Shown: positions 37,536 to 46,639, counted from the stretch's first letter. The stretch is 64,000 nt of DNA from G965218495 sp965218495 (GCA_965218495.1 OZ244626.1:4340001-4404000); one strand, 5' to 3'. Translations and numbers: made by a program. The notes: a model not told the origin generated them from the letters alone.

Positions 37536-38504
37536 ATGAACCCCTCACAGCCTGTTTTGGGGAGCACTGAGGCGCCTGCAGACGCCCAGATCAATCCCTC
37601 CGGTGACTCGCGGCGGCTTCTGATGAAGCTCTGCACGCACATACTGCAACAATTGACCACCGACTGGCCCATTCCGGCAGCGCATCAGCAGCCGGTGCCA
37701 CCGCCCGTAGTGATCAAGCCTTCTGCTGCGGCCCAGGACACAAAGCCGGACTCGGCGCAGTTGAATGAAGCGTGGCAGCTGTTGCATTCGCGCAGTCTGC
37801 AAGACGACCCGATCGTTGCGATCTGGCTGCGCGGGCTGTGCCCACGCGGCGTTAACATCGTTCTTGGAGCGGGTCTGACCATCACGGGCTATCGCCGCAT
37901 ACTTGGCCTTATAGCGTGCTACCCTGAAAACGTCTCTGCTCTTACGTCCTTTGTGCAGTCGCTGTCCGATCGTGGTCTTTCGGCCGCCGACGGGCTGCTC
38001 TGTGTGCTGCCCAGCAGTACTGGACTTCAATCGGCGGTGCGCCAGGTGTTCGGCCCCAGGGTCGCCATACAGCGCTGTCTCAATACGCTGTTGGATCAAG
38101 TCACCTGTGGTCTTCCGGAAGACCTTGTTCCTGTGTATCGCAATCGCCTCCGCCAGGCATGGAACGGGTTCGATGCCCGGGAAGCTGAACGCGCACTCAC
38201 CCGTATTCACCAGGACTTGACGCGCGTCAATCGGTCCGCAGCGAAGGTTCTATGGGAGGGCCTGGAGCAATCTCTGACGATTCAACGCACGGGCATGCTG
38301 CTCAAGCTCGACAGGGGGCTGCGCGTGATGCGCTTCATGAATGCCATCGGTCGCAGGTTGCAGGCCCCGGCCAGCGCCGTTTTCCAGCGACGCGAACAGA
38401 TGGCACTGGCACTGTTGGAACACGAGGCTCAGCTGCGCCGTGTGGCCCATGCGGCCCATCTGCCACAACTTCGTGAGACTCTCATCAACCTCAACGTCGT
38501 ATGA
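37536..38504 (+). CDS. Catalytically dead IS256-transposase paralogue, accessory gene of the element
   Basis: 322-residue protein. From about residue 90 to 255 it aligns with the adjacent transposase without gaps at a constant offset of 80 residues. Shared points include GLTITGYRRILGL against GITTEGEKVVLGF, QSLSDRGLSAADGLL against QDLLHRGFTHTDKLL, and VFGPRVAIQRC against VFGDAVVFQRC. The catalytic positions are changed: transposase D179 corresponds to R99 and D239 to P159, and no acid stands where E351 should be (RFMNAIGRRL). Residues 1-85 are different and proline-rich. It lies inside the terminal repeats, upstream of the transposase, and overlaps its start (ATGA). A role as regulator, or as DNA-binding or multimerising partner, is inferred. 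Confidence 0.8.
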   Translation: MNPSQPVLGSTEAPADAQINPSGDSRRLLMKLCTHILQQLTTDWPIPAAHQQPVPPPVVIKPSAAAQDTKPDSAQLNEAWQLLHSRSLQDDPIVAIWLRGLCPRGVNIVLGAGLTITGYRRILGLIACYPENVSALTSFVQSLSDRGLSAADGLLCVLPSSTGLQSAVRQVFGPRVAIQRCLNTLLDQVTCGLPEDLVPVYRNRLRQAWNGFDAREAERALTRIHQDLTRVNRSAAKVLWEGLEQSLTIQRTGMLLKLDRGLRVMRFMNAIGRRLQAPASAVFQRREQMALALLEHEAQLRRVAHAAHLPQLRETLINLNVV

Positions 38505-39817
38505 TGACCCATACCCCTATGCTGGATCAATCACTCATCGAGGACCTTCGGGGGCTTGCGCAAAGGAATTTCATCGGCCTGGCCAGCTGCCTTGGATATC
38601 TCGATGATCTTCTTACCAAGATGGCCACATGGGTCATGGAAGCCGAGGCCCACTTCATATGCGGCGCACGTGGGAAGCACCATAAGACAGGCTTTCAGCG
38701 CTGGGGGACGAATCCGGGTTCCATCCGCGTCGGTTTGGAGCGCATTGCGGTCCGCGTTCCGCGCGTGCGGAATGTACGAACCCGAAGGGAGCGTCCTCTG
38801 CAAACGTACCGCCTCTTGCGCGAGCGTGGGCTTATGGACCGGGAAAGCGTGACCAGGGGGTTGCTGTGTGGACTCTCGCGGCGCAATTACAGGCAGGCGG
38901 CCCAAGTCTTCACCGATAGTATGGGGTTGAGTGCCAGCAGCATAGGCAACGCCTTCATTACGCAGACGGCAGCGCTACTGAAGGCATTTGAGACGCGCCG
39001 CTTCGATCAGCACACCTTTGCGGTGCTCCTGCTTGATGGCAAGTATCTGGCCGATATGCAGATGATAGTAGCGATGGGCATCACGACCGAGGGCGAGAAG
39101 GTCGTCCTGGGCTTTGCGGAAAGCCGTACCGAGAACAGTGCGCAGGTGGAATCGCTGTTGCAGGATCTGTTGCATCGGGGCTTCACCCATACCGACAAGC
39201 TGTTGGTACAGGTGGACGGCAGCCGCGGGCTTCGCAAGGGGATCGGCGCGGTGTTTGGGGATGCGGTCGTATTCCAGCGGTGCCAATGGCACAAGCGTAC
39301 CAATGTGACGCGTCACATCAAAAGCGAGCCAGCGGCCACGCATATGAAGCGTCGGCTTCAGGCGGCATGGGAGCTACCCACGTACAAGGAGGCACGGGCG
39401 GCGCTTGTGTCGCTGCATGGAGCGCTGCAGCGATCGTATCCGAAAGCCGCACGCAGTCTGGAGGAAGGATTGGAGGATACGCTGACACTTCACCGGTTGG
39501 GGGTGCGGAACCAGGCTGTCAGAGACAGTCTGAAGACGACGAACATCATCGAGAACCTCAACAGCATTATTGCGAACCGATCACGGAACGTGAAGCGCTG
39601 GGGATCATCGGGGATGCGTCAGCGCTGGTGCGGGGCGATATTCATGCAGTACGAGTCGAATCTGAAGCCGATACGCCGGGAGGACATGAAGGAGCTGACC
39701 CAGGCGTTGACCTCCTCCGGGGGTCGAGGGGTTAGTGGGGATTCGGTCTGCCGGCCCCAAAGGACTGCAAAGGCAACACCTGGCGCTCAATGCCCGCGCG
39801 CAGTAGTGCGCTGCTGA
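38501..39817 (+). CDS. IS256-family (mutator-type) transposase
   Basis: 438-residue DDE transposase. The N-terminal part includes a region typical of IS256 enzymes (TGFQRWGTNPGSIRVGLERI, then IAVRVPRVRNV). The catalytic residues are D179 in LLLDGKYL, D239 in VQVDGSRGL and E351 in TNIIENLNS, with spacing 60 and 112 as in the mutator class. The QRCQWHKRTNV segment carries the usual C/H pair after the second aspartate. Start: the ATG overlapping the upstream stop (ATGA), or the in-frame ATG next to it at 38504. It is nearly identical to the partial copy at 1-899. The unusual point is that it is translated behind a dead paralogue. Confidence 0.93.
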   Translation: MMTHTPMLDQSLIEDLRGLAQRNFIGLASCLGYLDDLLTKMATWVMEAEAHFICGARGKHHKTGFQRWGTNPGSIRVGLERIAVRVPRVRNVRTRRERPLQTYRLLRERGLMDRESVTRGLLCGLSRRNYRQAAQVFTDSMGLSASSIGNAFITQTAALLKAFETRRFDQHTFAVLLLDGKYLADMQMIVAMGITTEGEKVVLGFAESRTENSAQVESLLQDLLHRGFTHTDKLLVQVDGSRGLRKGIGAVFGDAVVFQRCQWHKRTNVTRHIKSEPAATHMKRRLQAAWELPTYKEARAALVSLHGALQRSYPKAARSLEEGLEDTLTLHRLGVRNQAVRDSLKTTNIIENLNSIIANRSRNVKRWGSSGMRQRWCGAIFMQYESNLKPIRREDMKELTQALTSSGGRGVSGDSVCRPQRTAKATPGAQCPRAVVRC

Positions 39818-40265
39818 CGCTGGCATAAGCAAAACCCGCAGCTGTCCGGACGCTCTGAGGCGCTGCACCCTGCCAAGATCGCCGCTTACGCGTGCAATCA
39901 GAGGATTCCTGCGGGATTTCGTGCCCGAGAAGTCACTCCACGAGCCTGCCTGCGCCCGAAAATCCGCGTGTGAGCACGCATTTGGGCCCATATAAGCTTG
40001 TACCGTCCCATTTGCACCCACACACTCGGCCCGTAGCGCCATCTATTGCCAAAAGATATCTACTTTGAGGGCCCATCTCGGCAGAATCCGCCGAAACCCA
40101 ACTTAAAAATGTGCAATCCCGTCGGCGGCAGCAAGCGCTGTTTCGGGCATGTTTCGAGCGCGAATCAAGGCTTTTGTTCGCGCACCGGTGCTTCTTGGAT
40201 ACACGTATCCTGCAACCACCATGTGGCGTCTATCAATCTGTGGGGTAAGTTGGATCCGGAACGGC

Positions 40266-41717
40266 CTATGAAGGTGAGGCGCGCGCGCCGACCGTGGTGG
40301 TGTGCACAGCGCCGCGCAGGTTGCTTAGCACGCGCGCGAACAGTTGCTGCCAGGGATAGGCCTCGGGCAAGAGCAGGCGGACTCGGCGTACGCTTACCAC
40401 CACCAGTGCTGCGATCTTCAGTAGCCGCACACGGATAGTAGCGCACTGCGCCTGCGCCATCGCGGTGCCCTGCAAGCCAAAGGTCTTGATGATGGTCATC
40501 AGGGTGTTGGCGACCGTAGAGAAGTACAGGCGCAACTGGTTGCTCTCCATCATGGACGTAGAGGTGCGGTCAGCGAACAGGGTAAGCTGCTGCTCCTTGA
40601 GCCGGTTCTCCATGTCTCCACGCGCGCAATACAAATCCTCGTATAGCGTGCGCGCGTCGTACGCGTCTTCGCTGAAATTGGTGACCACGAATCGCGCGTT
40701 ATAGCCGCGCGGTCCAGGCAGCCATTCCGCCTTGGCTATCACGCGCCGAGCACAGCTCCAGCTGTCCTTCGTCTGGTACTCGAAGCTGCGGAAGCGCCGC
40801 GAAGGCTGCCCGCTGGCCTCGCAGGTGGCCTGACTCTGCTCCATAGCCTCCTCAACGATGCGTTTCAGCCGCGCATTGAGCGGCATACCAATGATATAGT
40901 GCAGGCCCTGTGCTTCGCACCATGCCATGATATCATCGCGGCAGAATCCTGCATCTGCACGAATCCAGATGGGCACCTGCGGCCACCGCGCACGGATACG
41001 CGCTATCACTGGCGCCAACTCCTCTATCGTGCCCGCTGATGCGTCAATGTTGGAGGGGCGCAGACGAGCGGCCAGCACATGCTTGCCGCTAACGATGTAC
41101 AGCGGTAAGTAGCAGTAGTGGCCATAGTAACCATGAAAGAAGCGCCCCTCCTGCTGGCCGTGAATCGCGTCATCGGTAGCATCGAGATCCAACACGATAT
41201 TCTCTGGCTCCTCGCCCGTTACATCCATGAACAAGTCCGCGAGCATGGTGTCGATCTTTTCAGGGTCCGCTACGATGCGCTTGTACCTATGCGATGCGGC
41301 CCCTCCTTTGGAGCCGAGCTCCAATCGGTTCAGTGTGCTCGAACCCGCCAGCGGATGTCCCTGGTCGCGTTCCCGTGCCCGGTGCGCACCTGTTACATCT
41401 TCGCAGCCCACGCCCATGGCCAACACGGGATCGTCCCGCAGACGGTCATGGTCGTTCACGTCTTCGTAGCCCAAGCATATCGCGTAGACACGTTGCCTGA
41501 GCATCGCCTCCACGGTATGCTCGACCCTGTTGGGATCACGGTGGTCGGTGAAGCAGGCGGCAAAACGGCCTATGACGTCGAACATCCGGTCGGCCTCCCG
41601 TAACAGCAGCGCACCTGCGTCCGAGGACATAGGGCCGCCGTCGAACTTTCCGACCACTTTACGCCGTCCCAAGTCCTCGAAGCGAAGCTCTTCAGTATGA
41701 CAGTCTGTTTTGCTCAT
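40266..41717 (-). CDS. IS1380-family transposase
   Basis: 483-residue DDE transposase. Family landmarks in order: GKFDGGPMSSDAGALLLRE at the N-terminus, NIVLDLDATDDAIHGQQEG with the first aspartates, FFHGYYGHYCYLPLYIVSG, IWIRADAGFCRDDIMAWCE, and the C-terminal signature DLYCARGDMENRLKEQQ carrying the glutamate. It is full-length and intact. The truncated copy at 47125-48107 is about 95 percent identical over the part they share. Confidence 0.93.
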   Translation of the reverse strand: MSKTDCHTEELRFEDLGRRKVVGKFDGGPMSSDAGALLLREADRMFDVIGRFAACFTDHRDPNRVEHTVEAMLRQRVYAICLGYEDVNDHDRLRDDPVLAMGVGCEDVTGAHRARERDQGHPLAGSSTLNRLELGSKGGAASHRYKRIVADPEKIDTMLADLFMDVTGEEPENIVLDLDATDDAIHGQQEGRFFHGYYGHYCYLPLYIVSGKHVLAARLRPSNIDASAGTIEELAPVIARIRARWPQVPIWIRADAGFCRDDIMAWCEAQGLHYIIGMPLNARLKRIVEEAMEQSQATCEASGQPSRRFRSFEYQTKDSWSCARRVIAKAEWLPGPRGYNARFVVTNFSEDAYDARTLYEDLYCARGDMENRLKEQQLTLFADRTSTSMMESNQLRLYFSTVANTLMTIIKTFGLQGTAMAQAQCATIRVRLLKIAALVVVSVRRVRLLLPEAYPWQQLFARVLSNLRGAVHTTTVGARASPS

Positions 41718-41810
41718 TTGCAGTGCAAAGGATGGTTATAACTGATTGCACATCATACACTTACGTGGCGCTATGGTTCCCATTGTCGATACCCTGGTGA
41801 TTTATCCGGG
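40266..41810 (-). mobile_element. IS1380-family element, right end defined, left end unresolved
   Basis: The sequence upstream of the transposase start is shared with the truncated copy at 47125-48200 up to tttatccggg (41801-41810 here, 48191-48200 there), which marks the end of the element; read inwards it is CCCGGATAAATCACCAGGG. I could not find a convincing matching repeat on the other side near 40240-40265. Confidence 0.7.
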
Positions 41811-41980
41811 CTAGGGTCTACCTTGAGTTGTGCAGGGAGAGCGCCCTAGATCAAGGTCGCGTCAACAGGGTATACTCCACCAAGGCCAGCGGCATAATCA
41901 CATTCGGGGCGGCGCTGTTTGGGCTTGGAGAACCATAGCGCCATCTGGCAGGAGGCGGGGTTGTAGAATGGGTCCTTTTT

Positions 41981-42268
41981 GTGGCATTGGGCCTCTGCGT
42001 GACCTTGATAGCAATCCCAGCTTTGAGCCTCATCATCAGGCCTAGAGAGTGGGCGCTGCACAACTTGAAGTCTGCGGAGCTGGATGCGTGCAACACAGCC
42101 AGTGGGCAGGAGGTCGGACAGACTCTAATGAACGGCGCTAAGCATTACAGGGCAGTGATCACTTTCAATGGCAGGGCCCTCCTAGTGAAGGAGAAGTGCC
42201 TGACGTTCATTACCTGGGCCGCCGTAGCAGAATTGGTCTGCTTTATTGTGCTTACAGCCTTCCGGTGA
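41981..42268 (+). CDS. Small two-helix membrane protein, hypothetical, N-terminus uncertain
   Basis: About 95 residues from a GTG: a membrane helix (ALGLCVTLIAIPALSLII), a soluble middle of 50 residues and a second helix (FITWAAVAELVCFIVLTAF). The frame stays open upstream without an ATG, so the true start may be lost or unusual. Its 3' end overlaps a converging small gene by 17 bases. The helix-domain-helix plan is that of many small membrane proteins; I assign no function. Confidence 0.35.
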   Translation: MALGLCVTLIAIPALSLIIRPREWALHNLKSAELDACNTASGQEVGQTLMNGAKHYRAVITFNGRALLVKEKCLTFITWAAVAELVCFIVLTAFR

Positions 42269-42437
42269 AGCCCTTTGCGAGGGCCTCCTTCCAACTGACG
42301 TCGGACCGCTTGGTGATCGTTAGGTACCGCCCCTCGTCGCCTTTATCGGCCGGTTTGGGAGAGACTATATCGGGGCGGGGGTGACCCGCACGTGCGGCGG
42401 CGACTTTCGGTGTGTGATTACTCTTGGGTTTGTCCAT
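42252..42437 (-). CDS. Small hydrophilic hypothetical protein
   Basis: 61 residues, lysine/proline-rich start (MDKPKSNHTPKVAAARAGHP) and an ordered-looking end (YLTITKRSDVSWKEALAKGF). No family recognised. It converges on the small membrane-protein frame at 41981-42268; at most one of the two overlapping tails is essential. Confidence 0.3.
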   Translation of the reverse strand: MDKPKSNHTPKVAAARAGHPRPDIVSPKPADKGDEGRYLTITKRSDVSWKEALAKGFTGRL

Positions 42438-42610
42438 AGCGCCTTAGTGGTTGCTGTACCCAATGTACAGCATGTACCACAGGTACCAGGATAAGTTCAG
42501 GACGCCCCGCGACGCTGCACCCCCACATCCCCGGATTTTACCTTGACCCGCGTCAGAACGGCTCTATGCGGCTCATACGGGCCGTATGGCGCCGTTTTCA
42601 GCTCTCTATG

Positions 42611-42960
42611 CGTCAGAATCGCCGCAAATGGCGCTTGATCGGGGGCTGTATTCGTATATTGGGCCAAGCAGCCATGAATCAGGAATGTCAAGCGCACGCA
42701 GAATGTCCACCAAGCAATTGCGTGAATTGAGGGCGGCACGCGTTTCGGGAGAGGCTGGTGGAGAAGGCGTCGAGCTGGGTATGGAAGAGCTGACTCGACG
42801 CGAGGATCGCCAGATGGCGATATGGGCCGCACTTCCGGCTTCGCTTAAGTACATAAGCGCCTTTGTTGGCTTGATAATCGAGCTTATCCGTAGAAGGTCT
42901 CCGTAATCTCCCCTGACCGTACCTGAATGCGATCGGGCACGATTTGCGGCGATTCTGACG
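42611..42960. repeat. Mini-element bounded by perfect 19-bp inverted repeats
   Basis: CGTCAGAATCGCCGCAAAT at 42611-42629 is exactly inverted at 42942-42960; both arms continue inwards to a GATCG. The ends enclose one small gene. A shorter relative lies at 31194-31260. No flanking target duplication was recognised. It resembles a MITE or passenger-carrying mini-transposon. Confidence 0.65.
42685..42906 (+). CDS. Small membrane-anchored protein inside the mini-element
   Basis: 73 residues from the ATG at 42685, which has AGGA just upstream: a charged helical part (STKQLRELRAARVSGEAGG, then MEELTRREDRQMAIWAAL) and a C-terminal membrane helix (YISAFVGLIIELIRRRSP) with a basic end. Tail-anchored topology is likely. 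It is the only gene between the 19-bp inverted repeats. Not a family I recognise. Confidence 0.45.
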   Translation: MSSARRMSTKQLRELRAARVSGEAGGEGVELGMEELTRREDRQMAIWAALPASLKYISAFVGLIIELIRRRSP

Positions 42961-43130
42961 TGCTCCATACCCTTGTTTGCGCGCGGTGAATTCGGGCGGC
43001 GTGCAGGGCACCCGGCCGCTCGTTCATTGCCGGTTTTTGAGGTATAAATTCTTTCCGATAATAACACGTCGGGGGAAAGAATTGAGCGCCGTCAGCCCCG
43101 CGTCATGCCCTCATCCCCGGCTGATGAATG

Positions 43131-43646
43131 TCATTTCCAGCCTATTCTGACCATCAAGTCGTAACCAGCTCCCCACCCTGCAGGCTCGCCATTCAGAGCG
43201 GGCTGACCATACAGAAAAATCCCAAACCCCAGAAATTGCAACGGCATGACGAACACCCCGGCTTGCCCTTGAACACCGACCCTCCAACCGTCAGTGGCCT
43301 GGCCATCATTGGTGGTGGAAAAGCCTGGGATAGAAATGTCCGGACCGGCCGAAATGCCAACGAAGTGATATCTACCTGAACTGGCTATTCCGAAGCTATA
43401 GCCTGTATACGGCCAAATCGACGCGCGATGAAAATACCCCAGATGAAGCCCCCGTTTGGAGACAGGGTTTAGTATGATAAGCTGCGGAGTGATAGCTAGT
43501 TTGCCGCAAATAATGGTAAGTTGACGGCAGTGCGAAGGTACGATAACAGCATAACCAACACTCGGCATATATATCCGCTTCTGCCCGTGCGCAGCGAGCG
43601 GCACCAGCAGGCAGATCAGGAATACCCAGCGTATTAGAATGTGCAT
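43131..43646 (-). CDS. Exported protein, probable small beta-barrel or lipocalin-like, unknown
   Basis: 171 residues with a signal peptide (MHILIRWVFLICLLVPLAAH, cut after GQ). The mature part alternates hydrophobic and polar residues and is rich in glycine and aromatics (GISAGPDISIPGF, then FGIFLYGQPALNGEP), ending in GYDLMVRIGWK with an aromatic-basic strand typical of outer-membrane barrels. Function unknown. It follows the type IX cargo gene by 12 bases on the same strand and is probably co-transcribed with what remains of it. Confidence 0.55.
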   Translation of the reverse strand: MHILIRWVFLICLLVPLAAHGQKRIYMPSVGYAVIVPSHCRQLTIICGKLAITPQLIILNPVSKRGLHLGYFHRASIWPYTGYSFGIASSGRYHFVGISAGPDISIPGFSTTNDGQATDGWRVGVQGQAGVFVMPLQFLGFGIFLYGQPALNGEPAGWGAGYDLMVRIGWK

Positions 43647-43658
43647 CTGGACACCACG

Positions 43659-45008
43659 CTATTTCACCAGCAGCATGGTACGGGTTGCGATGTGATCCTT
43701 CGTCCGTATGGAGTAGTAGTATACACCGCTGGCCAGCGACGAGCCGTCAAAGGCGACGCTCTGCGAGCCTGCTTCAAAGAACCGATCGGCCAGCGTGGCC
43801 ACCTCGCGCCCGGCCATGTCGTAGACCTTCAGCGTTACTGCGCCGGCCGCCGGCAGCGAGAAGCGAATCACCGTTGACGGATTGAACGGGTTCGGATAGT
43901 TGTCCTCCAGGATTGGGGCACTGTCTTCTCCCAGTCCATCATCACGACGGGCCAATCCCCCTTTGCCTTTCCCGCCGCCACCATAGTAGCCGCCGCCATA
44001 TCCCTCCTCAGCGAATACAAATGCAGTGTCCACAACAGCGGTCAAAAATCGCGCGTAACGGTCCGTAACCGTTACCCTGATCATGTGCGGATTCCACCTC
44101 GTCGACAAGGAGTCCACTTCGTAGTAGTCGTCGCCCGCACCTGCAGATTGCCATTCATTACAACGCACGCTCCTTGTGCCCCTTGCGCCTCCTCCTGGAG
44201 GACACGTATACCAATGCTCCCATCTGTACCTATAGAAGCCGGATCCTCCCCCTACATTGTAGACGTTCCACTTTCCCCGTGTGCCTTCATTCAGAAAGTA
44301 GTCACCACCTATCGACACATTATGTAACGGAAACGTCTTGAGGTCTAGCCAGTGAAGGATCGGCTCGGCGAGCTCGTCAGGAAATTCGTTATGATAACGA
44401 TTGTAGTTTGCTGAGAGCTCTACGTCAAAACTGCCCCCATCCATAGCACTGGTATGCGGGACAAAGGTGGGATTATCTCTGCGATACAAATAATCGTTAA
44501 TGGTGAACGAGATCGGCAAATAGCTGCCGCCTTGTGCTATGACCTCGCCTGAAGAAATGTAGAAATGCTCGTGATCAATCCTCAACAGTCCAGGGCTACA
44601 GGGTAAACAAATGGAAAGCCATTTGTCCGCGTAGGATGTGAGCCTGCCAAGACCAGTGGAGAAGGCCACCCCTATGTTCGTGGGAGCCGGGCTGCCAGCG
44701 CTGCTGAGCGCACTCATAAGGGCATCATGCTCGCCCCCATCTAATTCATTCAGACATTGGTGCCGTGGTGCTTTGGGGTCAGAGTTATTATCTGTTGGGC
44801 AGAGAATACGCAGACTATCATGTGTTTCACAGTCCACTTGGCTCGATTCAGCGGTCTGGATTGAATAAGTTGATCCGAGGCTACTGGGTGAACGCGCGCA
44901 TGGTGCTTCGGCGGAGCCTTTTGACGCCCTTTTTCGCCTGAGTCGGACAGTCGGAGGCCAGGTTCTGGTGCGCTTCAAAGGTGCGCTGCAGCGAAGCCGG
45001 TGCACCAT
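43659..45008 (-). CDS. Type IX secretion cargo protein, N-terminus lost
   Basis: 449-residue frame whose last ~80 residues are a type A T9SS C-terminal sorting domain: NYPNPFNPSTVIRFSLPAAG, then VTLKVYDMAGREVATLADRF and a final SGVYYYSIRTKDHIATRTML. The domain is preceded by a glycine-rich linker (EGYGGGYYGGGGKGKGG). The middle of the protein is beta-rich with several cysteines and matches no enzyme family I know. A T9SS cargo needs a Sec signal peptide, but the first 40 residues here are arginine-rich and unlike any signal. The real N-terminus has evidently been replaced, probably by rearrangement with the IS1380-type element upstream, so the protein should not be exported. Confidence 0.7.
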   Translation of the reverse strand: MVHRLRCSAPLKRTRTWPPTVRLRRKRASKGSAEAPCARSPSSLGSTYSIQTAESSQVDCETHDSLRILCPTDNNSDPKAPRHQCLNELDGGEHDALMSALSSAGSPAPTNIGVAFSTGLGRLTSYADKWLSICLPCSPGLLRIDHEHFYISSGEVIAQGGSYLPISFTINDYLYRRDNPTFVPHTSAMDGGSFDVELSANYNRYHNEFPDELAEPILHWLDLKTFPLHNVSIGGDYFLNEGTRGKWNVYNVGGGSGFYRYRWEHWYTCPPGGGARGTRSVRCNEWQSAGAGDDYYEVDSLSTRWNPHMIRVTVTDRYARFLTAVVDTAFVFAEEGYGGGYYGGGGKGKGGLARRDDGLGEDSAPILEDNYPNPFNPSTVIRFSLPAAGAVTLKVYDMAGREVATLADRFFEAGSQSVAFDGSSLASGVYYYSIRTKDHIATRTMLLVK

Positions 45009-45220
45009 CGCTTACGGGGTGTACCTGCGTCTACGGTACCGGTAGTTGGATCGGCAGTCTGCTGCGGTAATGCTGCGTATCACCAGGCGCGAACGATAAG
45101 CCTGTGCACTGCAGGCATGCGCAGCGCTCACGCAGCGCCGTGGGGCGGTCAGGCTTCGGCATTACCGGAGCCTATGGGCCTGAAGAGCGTTTCACCACCA
45201 TCGCTAAACTAATATCCGGT

Positions 45221-46639
45221 ATGGCTTTTAAGCGGACTGTATCCTTTAACGGATCGGTGAGAATCGAGGGCTCCAACAAGGAGTCGCTCTCCTCTGACGG
45301 CGGTGCCCTCATCGGGCGCGAGCTACTAGACGCCACCCACCTGGGGGAGCGCCTCGCGGAGGAGCTGACCGATTATCGCGACCAGCGACGCTGCACCCAT
45401 AGCCTGGCGAAGCTGCTGGTGCAGTGGCTGATCTTGCTCGTGCAAGGCTGGGGGCACCAGCGCGATAGCCAGGATATGCGGCACGATCCGACCGTGCGTG
45501 TGACCACTTCGTTGAAGCGGAGCACGGCCGCGTACACCGCGGAACACGGCGTGGCTTCGCAGCCCACCCTCTCCCGGCTGCTGGGGATGCTGAGTCTCCA
45601 ATGCAATCTGGCCGCCGTGGGCCGGATGGTAACCAAGCTTGGCTTGGAGCACTTGCTGGTGCGCAACGGTGGCAGGCGCTACCATACGCTGGTGATCGAT
45701 GTGGATGGGATGCCTATCGATACCCACGGTCGTCAGCAGGGCAGCGCGTACAACGGGCACTACCGACGCACCATCTATCAGGCGCTGATCGCCGTTTGCG
45801 GGGAAACGGGCGACATTTTGGGCGGAATGTTGCACCCGGGCAACCGGCATATTGTACGGGGTTGCCACGACTTCATCCTTAAGATTGCCAGGCGGGCCCG
45901 CAAGCATGTGGCCGATCGCGTAATCGTACGGCTTGACGCGGGCTTTAATGACGGGAAGCTCTGCACGAAGCTGGAGCGGGCCGACATCGGCTATGTGATG
46001 CGCCTGAAAAAGAACAACGTGTTGCGGAACCTGGCGGCACCGCACGTGAAAGCGGGATGGTGCTTGACGTACCAGTACTTCGAGTTGGCGTATCAGGCGC
46101 AGTCATGGCACTGCGAACGTCGCGTGGTCTTGGTGATCCCACCGCATACCAGCACCCTTTATCCGGACTATTACTTCTTGATCACCAACCTGAGTCTGGC
46201 GGACTACCCCTCGGCGCAGCTTTCGCGATGCTACCGCAAGAGAGGCAAGGCCGAAAAGCACTTGGGCGAGCTGAAGGCAGCTTGCCCGCTGGCGCTGTCT
46301 TCTTCGCCCCGCAGGCGTGCACAGGCGGGTGGCGGTGCGGATATAGCGGTGCCCGCAGCGGAGGAAGGGGACGTGTCCGCACGCAACGCAGCCCTGTTCC
46401 TGCTGAACCTGTTGGCGTACGGGCTGCTGCATGTGGCGCGCAGCACTTTGCATGTGCCCCAGCGTCCGTACATGAGCTTGACAACCTTTCGGAAAAAGTA
46501 TCTCAAAGTGGGCGTTCGGCTCGTTCGGCACGCCCGCTACTTGACGTTCCTGGTAGCAGACTGCGCGGCACGGAGATGGGCCCGGTATTGGGAGCGCTTC
46601 GACGAAATGCAATGGGTGATTATTCCCGAGCGCTGTTAG
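45221..46639 (+). CDS. IS1380-family transposase, second subgroup
   Basis: 472-residue transposase, clearly different from the one at 40266. I chose the ATG at 45221 because the family N-terminus (MAFKRTVSFNGSVRIEGSNK, then SSDGGALIGRELLD) begins there; the frame is open 39 codons further but those look non-coding. Catalytic landmarks: TLVIDVDGMPIDTHGRQQG, YNGHYRRTIYQALIAVCGE, VIVRLDAGFNDGKLC and the late CYRKRGKAEKHLGELKAA. Element ends could not be defined; the sequence on either side shows no convincing inverted repeat. Confidence 0.9.
   Translation: MAFKRTVSFNGSVRIEGSNKESLSSDGGALIGRELLDATHLGERLAEELTDYRDQRRCTHSLAKLLVQWLILLVQGWGHQRDSQDMRHDPTVRVTTSLKRSTAAYTAEHGVASQPTLSRLLGMLSLQCNLAAVGRMVTKLGLEHLLVRNGGRRYHTLVIDVDGMPIDTHGRQQGSAYNGHYRRTIYQALIAVCGETGDILGGMLHPGNRHIVRGCHDFILKIARRARKHVADRVIVRLDAGFNDGKLCTKLERADIGYVMRLKKNNVLRNLAAPHVKAGWCLTYQYFELAYQAQSWHCERRVVLVIPPHTSTLYPDYYFLITNLSLADYPSAQLSRCYRKRGKAEKHLGELKAACPLALSSSPRRRAQAGGGADIAVPAAEEGDVSARNAALFLLNLLAYGLLHVARSTLHVPQRPYMSLTTFRKKYLKVGVRLVRHARYLTFLVADCAARRWARYWERFDEMQWVIIPERC

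Larger units (their letters stand above)
37457..40120 (+). mobile_element. IS256-type element, copy 2, complete, two genes
   Basis: Ends are imperfect inverted repeats: GGGATCGCACAAATTCAAGT on the left and, inverted, GGGATTGCACATTTTTAAGT on the right, ending at 40120. A direct repeat of at least 6 bases (gtcggc) flanks both ends, at 37451-37456 and 40121-40126. The unit holds a catalytically dead transposase paralogue (37536-38504), the transposase (38501-39817) and a 300-base non-coding tail. The left copy at 1-2618 shares the right part to the same terminal base. Confidence 0.88.

Noticed and set aside
41118..41603. 161-residue rightward frame inside the IS1380 transposase, also seen at 47508-47993
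   Set aside because: Its repetition simply reflects the two copies of the transposase DNA; no independent coding evidence.
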